Shown: positions 1-7,688 of the stretch, piece after piece
Numbering within the stretch: position 1 is the first letter of the stretch
Layout of the letters: every line of letters begins with the position of its first letter
Assembly: GCF_017875955.1 (NCBI RefSeq)
Contig: NZ_JAGINK010000001.1
Coordinates: 5,052,501-5,116,500 of the forward strand
DNA: 64,000 nt
Direction of reading: 5' to 3'
Source: Pseudomonas sp. BP8
GTDB lineage: Bacteria; Pseudomonadota; Gammaproteobacteria; Pseudomonadales; Pseudomonadaceae
Notes under the pieces: model-generated
Databases searched by the model: none
Told to the model about the DNA's origin: nothing
The model's input: only the letters and a program-made list of their open reading frames with translations
Position numbers and translations under genes: made by a program

Positions 1-2
1 GG

Positions 3-1175
3 CGGCGGGCGGTGGTGCCGAGCTTCGATGCCGAGCGGGATGTGCGTGAGTGGGGCTTGGCGGCTAGCCTGTGGCGGTATTTTTGGGCGGCGCGGATGCC
101 GGTCGACCGAGGTCGGTTGGGGTCGCCGTTTGCGGGGGATTGCGGGGGGGCTGGGGCGGCCTCTTCGCAGGGCAGGCCCGCTCCTACAGGGGGTGTGGTG
201 GGTTCGAAAGGGCTGCGCGAGCGGGAGTTTGATGCGGTGGCTTCGGTGGGGCCGAGTACGCTTGGGTTGCCTGATCTGGTCTCGGTGCAGAGCGAGTCGT
301 TTTTTGATGTGCGCGGGCTGTGGGCTGGCGTGCGGCCGGAGGTGCTCAGCGAATTTGATCGGCTGGGGCGCGAGTCGCTGGCGCACGGCAAGCTGCAAGT
401 GGCGGCCTGGGGCGCTAACACGGTGCGTACCGAGTTTGCCTACCTGACCGGGATCGCGGCTGATCGGCTGGGTGTGCACCGCTTCAATCCTTATCGGGTA
501 CTGGCGCGCCAAGGCCTGCCGAGCATTGCTTCGACGCTTAGGGCGCAGGGCTACCGGACGGTGTGCATTCACCCTTATGCGGGCAGTTTCTACGGACGCG
601 ACAAGGTCTTGCCGGCGCTGGGGTTCGACGCGTTCATCGATGTGCGGGCGTTCAATGAATCGCAGAAGGCCGGGCCGTTCATTGGCGATTACGCGGTGGC
701 GCAGAAGATCCGCCAACTGCTGCAGGAGGAGGACCGCGATCAGCCGCTGTTCATCCATGCCATCACCATGGAAAACCATGGGCCGTTGCACCTTGAAAGC
801 GTTACCGACGCCGAGCTGCCGGCCTGGTTCGACCGCCCGCTGCAAGCGGGGATGAAAGACCTGGCGCCGTACTTGCGGCATATCGCCAATGCCGATCGCA
901 TGCTGGGGCTGCTACGCGACACCTTGCTGGAGCAACCCAACGAGGCGCTGCTGTGCTTCTTTGGCGACCATGTGCCGATCCTGCCTGAGGTTTACCAGGC
1001 GGTGGGCGCACCTGCTGGCGATACCGATTACCTGGTCTGGTCCAACCGCCGTCAGCCTGGCAGCACGCCGTGCCCTGTGCGCGTCGATGCGCTGTCGAGC
1101 GCGCTGCTTGGGCATGCCCTGGCAGGTGCTGGCGATGCGCAGTCGACGGTGCCGGCTGCGGTGGTGGCAGTTTGA
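3..1175 (+). CDS. LtaS/OpgB-like sulfatase-fold membrane enzyme (5' truncated by window edge)
   Basis: This is the C-terminal part of an alkaline-phosphatase-superfamily enzyme of the sulfatase/LtaS branch. Members are anchored by N-terminal helices and transfer phosphoglycerol or related groups at the periplasmic face. The frame is open to the left edge, so the membrane segments and true start lie outside. Visible signatures are QSESFFD, the presumed nucleophile Thr in NTVRTEF (codon 420-422), ITMENHGP, and the metal-binding FFGDHVP near the C-terminus. A REP palindrome (158-192) is read through in frame within the linker before the catalytic domain and contributes the residues SSQGRPAPTG. 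The gene ends 4 bp before the GNAT gene and opens the kpsC operon, so a role in modifying or anchoring capsule is likely. The substrate is unknown; a true sulfatase is less likely given the LtaS-like spacing. Confidence 0.8.
   Translation, partial: RRAVVPSFDAERDVREWGLAASLWRYFWAARMPVDRGRLGSPFAGDCGGAGAASSQGRPAPTGGVVGSKGLREREFDAVASVGPSTLGLPDLVSVQSESFFDVRGLWAGVRPEVLSEFDRLGRESLAHGKLQVAAWGANTVRTEFAYLTGIAADRLGVHRFNPYRVLARQGLPSIASTLRAQGYRTVCIHPYAGSFYGRDKVLPALGFDAFIDVRAFNESQKAGPFIGDYAVAQKIRQLLQEEDRDQPLFIHAITMENHGPLHLESVTDAELPAWFDRPLQAGMKDLAPYLRHIANADRMLGLLRDTLLEQPNEALLCFFGDHVPILPEVYQAVGAPAGDTDYLVWSNRRQPGSTPCPVRVDALSSALLGHALAGAGDAQSTVPAAVVAV
158..192 (+). repeat. REP palindrome inside the sulfatase-fold gene
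   Basis: The stretch has the same core as the extragenic REPs of this window (ggcctcttcgc, then aagcccgctcctacaggg-like) with two substitutions. It keeps the reading frame open and is translated as a short Gly/Pro/Ser-rich linker. REPs are normally extragenic, so this copy is unusual. Confidence 0.85.
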
Positions 1176-1179
1176 GCCT

Positions 1180-1749
1180 GTGACAGAGATCGTGCTTGGA
1201 TCGAACCTGACGCCGCAGCGTGCTGCTGACCCGGCCCTGGCCCGTCTGTTGACGCAGGGGCGCGGGTCGTTGGCGTTTCTGATCGGCGACCCTGCCTGCC
1301 GTCATCGCTTGCTGGGCGAGAGCATTCAGTGGGATCGCGTCCTGCTGGCCTTTGCCGGTGAGCAGGTGGTGGGGTTTGCGGCATTCAAGCATCACCGGCG
1401 TGGGCCGTTTGCCTTGCACTGGCGGCCGTTTGTGCGGGAGTTTGGGCTGCTGGCTGGCTGGGTGCGGTTTATCGGCTTTTGCCTGAGCGAGCTGCGCGAG
1501 TGGCGCTATCCGTTTTTGCTGTATGGGCTGCGCGTGGACAAGCCTGCACGTGAGGGTGGCGTGGGCTCGGCGTTGGTGCAGGCGTGTTGTGCGCATGCCG
1601 CGGCGCAGGGGTTTGCGCAGGTGGAGCTGGAAGTGCCGTTGGATAATCCGCGGGCGAAGCGGTTGTATCTGCACAATGGGTTTGAGCTGCGGCGGCGGCG
1701 CTTGGTGCCGTTTCCGCCGGTGCGTGGCATGTGGCGGGGGGTGGTATGA
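1180..1749 (+). CDS. GNAT-family N-acetyltransferase
   Basis: A 189-residue protein with the GNAT fold. The acetyl-CoA loop is seen as REGGVGSALV (an R/Q-x-x-G-x-G/A variant) followed by a long helix, then a C-terminal DNPRAKRLYLHNGFE segment typical of GNAT motif B. The GTG start at 1180 is chosen because it lies 4 bp after the upstream stop and begins the recognisable domain; the frame is open further upstream, but only as overlap with the sulfatase gene. Its stop overlaps the kpsC start as ATGA, so the two are probably translationally coupled. By context it may acylate a capsule sugar, the lipid terminus or an amino group of the predicted amino-lipid. The acceptor cannot be told from sequence. 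Confidence 0.8.
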   Translation: MTEIVLGSNLTPQRAADPALARLLTQGRGSLAFLIGDPACRHRLLGESIQWDRVLLAFAGEQVVGFAAFKHHRRGPFALHWRPFVREFGLLAGWVRFIGFCLSELREWRYPFLLYGLRVDKPAREGGVGSALVQACCAHAAAQGFAQVELEVPLDNPRAKRLYLHNGFELRRRRLVPFPPVRGMWRGVV

Positions 1750-3878
1750 CCAAGCTGCCACCTGAGGGGCGTGCTGACACCCTGCAAGCGCTGGTCGACG
1801 GCCCCGGCTGGGTCGGCATCATGTCGCAGTGGGTGGCGTGGAAGGTCCTCCATTTGCCGCAATTTCTCGGCCCGGAAGGCCCGCCGTTCTGGCTGTGGCG
1901 CCGTGGCCGCAAGGCGCCCAAGGGGCTCAAGGCCATCGCCGGGATCGGCTACAAGCAGTCATCCGCCCACGCGCGGGTGCTCTGCGAGCGCTGGAAGCTG
2001 CCCTACATCGCCCTGGAAGACGGCTTTCTGCGCTCCTCATCACTGGGCATCGAGGGCGATACGCCGATGTCCATGGTGGTCGACCCGATCGGCATTCATT
2101 ACCTGGCCGACCGCCCTTCGCTGCTGGAAAACATCCTCCAGCAACCCGATCAACTGACCGAAGCCGAACTGGCCAGCGCCCGCGAACTGATCGCGCTGAT
2201 GCGCAGCAGCGGCATCGGCAAGTACAACAATGCGCCGGACCTGCCCGAGGACGACCCGCTCGGCCGCGAACGGCCGCTGGTATTGGTGGTGGATCAGACC
2301 GCAGGCGACTATTCGATCCCTGGCGGTGGCCTGTGCGAGGCCGACTATGTGCGCATGCTCGACATCGCCCTGGCGGAAAACCCCGACGCCGAGGTGCGGG
2401 TGCGTATTCACCCCGACTGCCTCGGTGGGCAAAAACCCAGCTGCCTGCTGGCCGCGGCCCAGGCACGCGGGCTGCCGCTGGAGGCGCGGCCGGTGGCATG
2501 GGCGTCGCTGGCGCGACGGGCGCGGCGGGTGTATATCGGCACCAGTCAGGCCGGCCTGGAGGCGTTGATCCAGGGCGTGCCGGTGACTTGCTTCGGGCTG
2601 CCGTTCTACGCCGGCTGGGGCCTGACCGACGACCGCATGCCGATACCGCGCCGGCAGGCACGGCCTGACCTGGTGCAACTGGTGGCGGCGGCGTACCTGC
2701 GCTATTGCCGCTATGTCGACCCACTTAGCGGGCAACTGACCGACGCCCTCAGCGTGGCCCGGCAACTGGCGGCGAAAAAGGCCCGCGACAGCGAGTTCGC
2801 CGGGCGCACCACGGTGCTTGGGGTCAAGCGCCACAAACAGCACAACATCCGCCGTTTCTTTGCCAGCCGCTGGGGCCAACTGCGCTTTGCCGTGGACAGC
2901 CCGCAACTGGTCCAGCAGGTGGCTGCCGAGAGCGGCCGCTTGTTGGTCTGGGCTGCGCGTGAGCCGGGCGACCTGGCAGCGCGTGCGCGGCAGGCCGGGG
3001 TGGCGCTGTGGCGGGTCGAGGATGGCTTTTTGCGCTCTGCCGGGCTGGGCGCGAACAACAGCCCGGCGCTGTCGTTGGTGCTTGATCGCGGTGGCATTCA
3101 CTATGATGCGGCCTCGGCCAGTGACCTCGAGCGGCTGCTCGAGGCGGGTGATTTCACGGCGCAGGCGCTGGCTGAAGCGGCGCAATTGCGCGAGGCCATC
3201 GTTGCCCGCGGCACCAGCAAGTTCAACCTGCAGGGTGGGCACTGCCCGCCCCTGCTGAACGCGCCGGGCCAACGTCGCCTGTTGGTGCCGGGGCAGGTCG
3301 AGGATGACGCGTCGGTGCGCTACAGCGGTGGCGGCCCGGGCTGCAACCTGCGCTTGCTACAGCAGGTGCGGGCGGCGGCGCCGGATGCGTGGATCCTGTA
3401 CAAGCCGCACCCGGACGTCGAAGCTGGCAAGCGCTTGGGCGGGCTGCACCCGCAACAACTGAGCGGGCTCGCCGACCAGGTGTTGGCTGGGGTCGACATC
3501 GCCACGCTGTATGGCCAGGTCGATGCGCTGCATACCTTGAGTTCGACGGCGGGTTTCGAGGCGCTGTTGCGCGGTCTGCCGGTGACGACCTACGGCACCC
3601 CGTTTTATGCCGGTTGGGGGCTGACCGAAGACCAGCAGCCCTTGCCGCGCCGTACCCGGCGCTTGACCCTGGATCAGTTGGTGGCCGGCGCTCTGTTGCG
3701 CTATGCGCGCTATGCCGACGTTCAGCAAGCCCTGCCCTGCGATGCCTGGCACGCCCTCGCCTGCTTGTCGACGCCGCGCCCTGTGCGCTTGGCCGAGCAG
3801 CCGCGAGTGGCGCCGTTGCTCAACTATACCCGGACCATGCTCGGCTGCGGCCGGCCACTGGCCCCAGCAAAGGACTAG
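1746..3878 (+). CDS. kpsC: KpsC-type capsular polysaccharide beta-Kdo transferase (tandem GT domains)
   Basis: A 710-residue cytoplasmic glycosyltransferase of the KpsC/WcbA type (GT99). In group 2 capsules KpsC extends the poly-beta-Kdo linker on a lysophospholipid, using two active sites with different linkages. The internal duplication is plain. EDGFLRSSSLG and EDGFLRSAGLG mark the two copies, and GLPFYAGWGLTDDRMPIPRR is matched by GTPFYAGWGLTEDQQPLPRR near the C-terminus. Copies span roughly residues 30-335 and 360-690. The ATG at 1746 overlaps the GNAT stop (ATGA); a GTG at 1731 in the same frame is less likely. The partner KpsS and the ABC exporter (KpsMTED) are not in the window and may lie to the left. 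The PhyH gene follows after 3 bp. Confidence 0.9.
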   Translation: MTKLPPEGRADTLQALVDGPGWVGIMSQWVAWKVLHLPQFLGPEGPPFWLWRRGRKAPKGLKAIAGIGYKQSSAHARVLCERWKLPYIALEDGFLRSSSLGIEGDTPMSMVVDPIGIHYLADRPSLLENILQQPDQLTEAELASARELIALMRSSGIGKYNNAPDLPEDDPLGRERPLVLVVDQTAGDYSIPGGGLCEADYVRMLDIALAENPDAEVRVRIHPDCLGGQKPSCLLAAAQARGLPLEARPVAWASLARRARRVYIGTSQAGLEALIQGVPVTCFGLPFYAGWGLTDDRMPIPRRQARPDLVQLVAAAYLRYCRYVDPLSGQLTDALSVARQLAAKKARDSEFAGRTTVLGVKRHKQHNIRRFFASRWGQLRFAVDSPQLVQQVAAESGRLLVWAAREPGDLAARARQAGVALWRVEDGFLRSAGLGANNSPALSLVLDRGGIHYDAASASDLERLLEAGDFTAQALAEAAQLREAIVARGTSKFNLQGGHCPPLLNAPGQRRLLVPGQVEDDASVRYSGGGPGCNLRLLQQVRAAAPDAWILYKPHPDVEAGKRLGGLHPQQLSGLADQVLAGVDIATLYGQVDALHTLSSTAGFEALLRGLPVTTYGTPFYAGWGLTEDQQPLPRRTRRLTLDQLVAGALLRYARYADVQQALPCDAWHALACLSTPRPVRLAEQPRVAPLLNYTRTMLGCGRPLAPAKD

Positions 3879-3881
3879 CTC

Positions 3882-4925
3882 ATGCCTGTTTCGCTCAAGG
3901 ACATCGGCCGTTATGCGGCACTCCCCTGGCATTGCCTGCAACTGGCTACCCATGCCAAGTCATTCGAGAACAACCCGCTGATCGGTAGTGCCCGGCTCAA
4001 TGCGTTGGGCCTGCATGTGCAGCGTCGTCAGCTGGCAATGGCCATGGCGCGTTTTCGCCGCCAGGGTATGGCCTCGCGGCTGGAAGCTGGCGAGCGCGAG
4101 CACTTCGAAGAGAACGGGTTTTTCATGCGTGAGAACGCCTTGCCGGCTGAGCAGTTTGCTGCGCTGCGGGCCGAGCTGGGTGCACTGCGCAGTACCGGCT
4201 GGGAGATGCGCCAGGGCCGTGCGGTGACGCGGCGGGTCAGCCTCGATCGGGATGTGCTGGGGCAGAACCCGGCGACGGCGGCGTTCATCGCTGACCGTGG
4301 GGTGCGCGATCTGATCGGGTATGCGTCGTCCAATACTGGCGGCATTACCTATCAGTTGCAGTCGATCATCATCGACGCGGCGAATGCCGACCAGGATCCG
4401 CAGACGCGCTTGCACGCCGACACTTTTCACCCGACGGCCAAGGCGTGGTTGTTCCTTGATGATGTCGAGGATGACCAGGGGCCGTTCAGTTATGTGCCGG
4501 GGTCGCATCGGTTGACGCCGGAGCGGTTGGCGTGGGAGTTCAAGCAGAGCCTGGGGGCGAGCCGGTCTGGCGAGCAGATGCACCGGGAAGGGTCGTTCCG
4601 CATCGATGAGCCGCAGTTGGCGGCGCTGGGGTTGCCGATGCCGCGTCGTTTTGCGGTGCCGGCCAATACCTTGGTGGTGGCTGATACGTCGGGGTTCCAT
4701 GCCCGCTGCGCGAGCCGGCATGCCAGCCATCGGGTGGAGATTTATGCCAGCTTGCGGCGTAATCCGTTCATTCCATGGCGTGGGGCGCACCTGTTTGCCC
4801 TGCCGTGGATCGCTGATCACCACATGCGCTGGGATATTCGCCTGAAGCGCATGATGGGCTTCGACAAGCGCAGTCATTGGCGGTTTGTCGAGGCGTTGAA
4901 TGCGTATGAGGCGCCGCATATCTGA
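3882..4925 (+). CDS. Phytanoyl-CoA dioxygenase (PhyH) family Fe(II)/2-oxoglutarate oxygenase
   Basis: A 347-residue protein with the cupin-like PhyH fold. The iron-binding HxD is H178-A-D180, followed by DDVEDDQGPFSYVPGSHRL, a highly typical PhyH segment. The distal histidine/arginine region is seen in TSGFHARCASRHASHRVE. Known relatives hydroxylate fatty-acyl or small-molecule substrates. The start is 3 bp after the kpsC stop, so it is the last gene of the capsule operon. A role in hydroxylating the lipid anchor or a capsule component is a reasonable inference, but the substrate is unknown. It is followed by a REP pair and the RAYT gene. Confidence 0.85.
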   Translation: MPVSLKDIGRYAALPWHCLQLATHAKSFENNPLIGSARLNALGLHVQRRQLAMAMARFRRQGMASRLEAGEREHFEENGFFMRENALPAEQFAALRAELGALRSTGWEMRQGRAVTRRVSLDRDVLGQNPATAAFIADRGVRDLIGYASSNTGGITYQLQSIIIDAANADQDPQTRLHADTFHPTAKAWLFLDDVEDDQGPFSYVPGSHRLTPERLAWEFKQSLGASRSGEQMHREGSFRIDEPQLAALGLPMPRRFAVPANTLVVADTSGFHARCASRHASHRVEIYASLRRNPFIPWRGAHLFALPWIADHHMRWDIRLKRMMGFDKRSHWRFVEALNAYEAPHI

Positions 4926-4949
4926 GTTGGTTTGTGCAGTGTCAGGGCG

Positions 4950-5052
4950 GGCCTCTTCGCGGGGCAAGCCCGCTCCTACAGGATTTGTGCTGGAGCACAG
5001 GTTGCGTGGTGCACGCGATCCTGTAGGTACGGGATTGCCCCGCGAAGAGGCC
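4950..5052. repeat. Inverted REP pair (BIME) upstream of the RAYT gene
   Basis: One REP lies at 4950-4982 and its inverted partner at 5021-5052 (ctgtaggtacgggattgccc, slightly diverged). The pair sits between the PhyH gene and the transposase-like gene, forming the left flank of a REPtron. Confidence 0.9.
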
Positions 5053-5149
5053 GATACCGGCACAGCACATCCGCTAACGATTTCCACCTCCTGATCAGCT
5101 TTGTGCCCTCTATGGTTCCGGTTCCTATTCCACTTCCAAGGACCGACAC

Positions 5150-5605
5150 ATGGACCGTGCCCACGCCCACCTGCTCCGCCAAGGCCGCTTTTCCCAGCCT
5201 GACGGCCTCTACCTGCTGACCACTGTCACCCATGAACGCCAGCCGCTGTTCACCAACCTGTTCCACGCCCGCGCTGTGATCGCCCAGATGCGCCAGTCTG
5301 AACGGGAGCACGCCTGTAAGTCGCTCGCCTGGGTGGTTATGCCTGACCATGTTCATTGGCTGGTCGAACTGAAGAGCGCGACGCTTGGCAGCTTGATGCG
5401 CAGGTTCAAGTCGCGCAGCAGCCATGCGCTTTATCAGTTGGGGATGCCGCGCAGCAAGGTTTGGCAAGCGGGTTACCAGGACCGCGCCTTGCGGCGAGAA
5501 GAGTGCGTGCGGGTGGTGGCGGAGTACATCATTGGCAATCCGTTGCGGGCTGAATTGGTTGACCAGGTGGGCGATTATCCACACTGGGATACGGCCTGGA
5601 CCTGA
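5150..5605 (+). CDS. REP-associated tyrosine transposase (RAYT, Y1_Tnp family)
   Basis: A 151-residue single-domain HUH nuclease. The metal-binding motif is MPDHVHWLVEL, and the catalytic tyrosine lies in the helix EYIIGNPLRAELV near the C-terminus. RAYTs are domesticated IS200/IS605 relatives that bind and cleave single-stranded REP DNA; they are usually single-copy and vertically inherited. This copy is flanked on both sides by REPs of the type found all over the window, including a 173-bp tandem array that begins 18 bp after its stop. It is therefore probably the source of that REP family. The ATG at 5150 gives the family's usual length. All key residues are present, so it appears intact. 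Confidence 0.93.
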   Translation: MDRAHAHLLRQGRFSQPDGLYLLTTVTHERQPLFTNLFHARAVIAQMRQSEREHACKSLAWVVMPDHVHWLVELKSATLGSLMRRFKSRSSHALYQLGMPRSKVWQAGYQDRALRREECVRVVAEYIIGNPLRAELVDQVGDYPHWDTAWT

Positions 5606-5623
5606 CTGGCAACGTGCCTGGGC

Positions 5624-6312
5624 GATGGATCACCGCGACCTGATGGCCTGCGTTAATCCTGCTGGGGCGGGTTTGACCTGTGAACACCGGCAACGCCGGT
5701 GCCATTGATCCATTGGCTGCGCGATGAATCACCGCAACCTGATGGCCTACGTTAATCCTGTAGGAGCGGGCTTGTCCCGCGAACACCGGCAACGCCGGTG
5801 CCATCGATACTCTGTGGCTGGGCTGGCCTCTTCGCGGGACAAGCCCGCTCCTACAGGGTGGGGTGGTGGTTTTGAGGGAGGTGTCGTGCCTGCGTGATGA
5901 ATCACCGCAACCTGACGGCCTGCGTTAACCCTGTTGGGGCGGGCTTGTCCCGCGAACACCGGCAACGCCGGTGCCATCGATACGCTGTGGCTGGGCTGGC
6001 CTCTTCGCGGGGCAAGCCCGCTCCTACAGGGTGGGGTGGTGATTTTGAGGGAGGTGTCGTGCCTGGGGGATGAATCACCGCAATCTGATGGGCTGCGTTA
6101 ATCCTGCTGGGGCGGGTTTGACCTGTGAACACCGGCAACGCCGGTGCCATCGATACGCTGTGGCTGGGCTGGCCTCTTCGCGGGGCAAGCCCGCTCCTAC
6201 AGGGTGGGGTGGTGGTTTTGAGGGAGGTGTAGTGCCTGGGGGATGAATCACCGCAACCTGATGGCCTGCGCTACCCCTGTAGGAGCGGGCTTGCCCCGCG
6301 AAGAGGCCAGCC
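5624..6312. repeat. Tandem array of a 173-bp REP-containing unit
   Basis: The unit begins gatgaatcaccgcaacctga. Three complete copies start at 5723, 5896 and 6069, exactly 173 bp apart. A shortened copy (5624-5722, lacking its second half) lies before them and a partial copy (6242-6312) after. Each complete unit carries a REP followed by the small palindrome caccggcaacgccggtg, then an inverted REP (ggcctcttcgcgg...). Copies differ in the first REP: 5624 and 6069 share a gctggggcgggtttgacctg version, whereas 5723 and 5896 have cgggcttgtcccgcg. The array fills the whole gap between the RAYT gene and the convergent oxoamine synthase gene. No protein-coding gene is supported within it. Confidence 0.95.
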
Positions 6313-6327
6313 ATGCCCACACAAACC

Positions 6328-7680
6328 TCACCCCAACTTCGCCATCTCTTGCGCCACAACCGCCACCGCATGGCGAATCTGTTCTTCGGTGTGCTCACAC
6401 GACACAAAGAAGCGCACCCGCGCAGCCTGCTCGGGTACCGCGGGATACAGGATCGGCTGGGCATTGATGCCGCGCTCGAACAACGCACTGGACAACCGCC
6501 CTGCCTTGAACGAACTGCCGGTAATCACCGGAATCACCGCCAACCCAGTACTGGTCGCCGTGTCCAACCCCGCTTCACGGGCCAGGCGCAAGAACAACGC
6601 GCCGCGCGCCTGTACCTGCGCCACGCGCTGCTGATCATCAGCCAGCAAACGCAACGCGGCCAACGCCGAAGCCGTCACCGACGGGGCAATCCCCACGCTG
6701 TACAGAAAGCCCGGCGCAAGAAACTTCAAATGCTCGATCAGCGCCGTGCTGCCGGCAATGTAGCCGCCACAACTGGCCAGGGTCTTGCTCAAGGTGCCCA
6801 TCCAGATATCCACATCATCACCGGCCAGGCCGAAATGCTCGCGGATACCTTTGCCCGTGGCCCCCATCACCCCCAGCGAATGCGCTTCATCCACCATCAG
6901 GAAACACTTGTGCTTGCGCTTGAGCTCAACAAAACGCGGCAGCTCGGGATAGTCGCCGTCCATGCTGTAGATGCCTTCGACCACCACCAGCACACGCTCG
7001 AAATGCTGACGCTGCTCACCCAGCAAGCGGTCCAGCGCTTGCCAGTCGTTGTGGGCAAAGCTCAAACGGCGCGCGCCGGACAACTGGATACCCTGCAGCA
7101 CGCTGTTGTGAATCAGCTCGTCATGCACCACCAGGTCGCGCGGGCCGAACAGGTAGCCAATAGTGGTGACGTTGGTGGCATGGCCGCTGACCATCACCAC
7201 CGCATCATCCACTTCATACAAACTGGCTAACTCACGCTCCAGCTCGCGGTGCAGCGGGCGGTCACCGGACACCGGGCGGCTAGCCGACACCGACGTACCG
7301 TAACGGTCAATCGCCGCCTTGGCCGCTTCGGCCACGCGCGGGTGACCGGAGTAGCCGAGGTAGTTGTAGCTGGCAAAGTTGAGGTATTCGCGCTCGTCGA
7401 TCTGCGTCTCGGCACCGGCAGTACCCTGGTGCAGACGGAAAAACGGATTGCTCAGGCCCAGACGCGCAGCACCCTGCTGCATCACCCGCAACTGCTGGTA
7501 ACCGGGGTGCTGGTCGAAGCGGTAGAAGGCCTCGGGGACCTTCAACGCCGCCTGCTGGGCCTGCTCCAGGGTCGCGCCGCCGGCAACCTCGCCGGCCTCG
7601 CTGCGACGGCGGGCCAGCGCTTGCTGGATCAAGCGCTGCTTGGTGTCGCCTGCCAGGCCGGTGGGGGTTCTTGCTGTCAT
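6328..7680 (-). CDS. PLP-dependent alpha-oxoamine synthase (AONS/SPT/WcbT-like)
   Basis: A 450-residue fold-type I PLP enzyme of the family that includes 8-amino-7-oxononanoate synthase, glycine C-acetyltransferase and serine palmitoyltransferase. These condense an amino acid with an acyl thioester and release CO2. Visible residues are the PLP lysine K299 in GTLSKTLASCGG, D264/H267 in VDEAHSLGVMG, and FASYNYLGYSGHP. It has about 70 extra N-terminal residues compared with BioF. It starts 8 bp after the stop of the PKS gene, so it is co-transcribed with a megasynthase that has an ACP but no thioesterase. This suggests that it off-loads the polyketide chain as an alpha-amino ketone, as in sphingoid or fumonisin chemistry. 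That role is inferred; a biotin role is unlikely because no bio genes are near. Confidence 0.88.
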   Translation of the reverse strand: MTARTPTGLAGDTKQRLIQQALARRRSEAGEVAGGATLEQAQQAALKVPEAFYRFDQHPGYQQLRVMQQGAARLGLSNPFFRLHQGTAGAETQIDEREYLNFASYNYLGYSGHPRVAEAAKAAIDRYGTSVSASRPVSGDRPLHRELERELASLYEVDDAVVMVSGHATNVTTIGYLFGPRDLVVHDELIHNSVLQGIQLSGARRLSFAHNDWQALDRLLGEQRQHFERVLVVVEGIYSMDGDYPELPRFVELKRKHKCFLMVDEAHSLGVMGATGKGIREHFGLAGDDVDIWMGTLSKTLASCGGYIAGSTALIEHLKFLAPGFLYSVGIAPSVTASALAALRLLADDQQRVAQVQARGALFLRLAREAGLDTATSTGLAVIPVITGSSFKAGRLSSALFERGINAQPILYPAVPEQAARVRFFVSCEHTEEQIRHAVAVVAQEMAKLG

Positions 7681-7688
7681 CGAAGCGG

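Noticed and set aside
5624..6312. CRISPR-like periodic repeat
   Set aside because: The period is 173 bp with nearly identical whole units and no unique spacers or cas genes.
5529..6488. Several overlapping minus-strand frames over the repeat array with APALPVF and RDKPAPTG-type repeats
   Set aside because: They are translations of the REP units themselves and repeat with the 173-bp period; no start site or homologous protein is supported.
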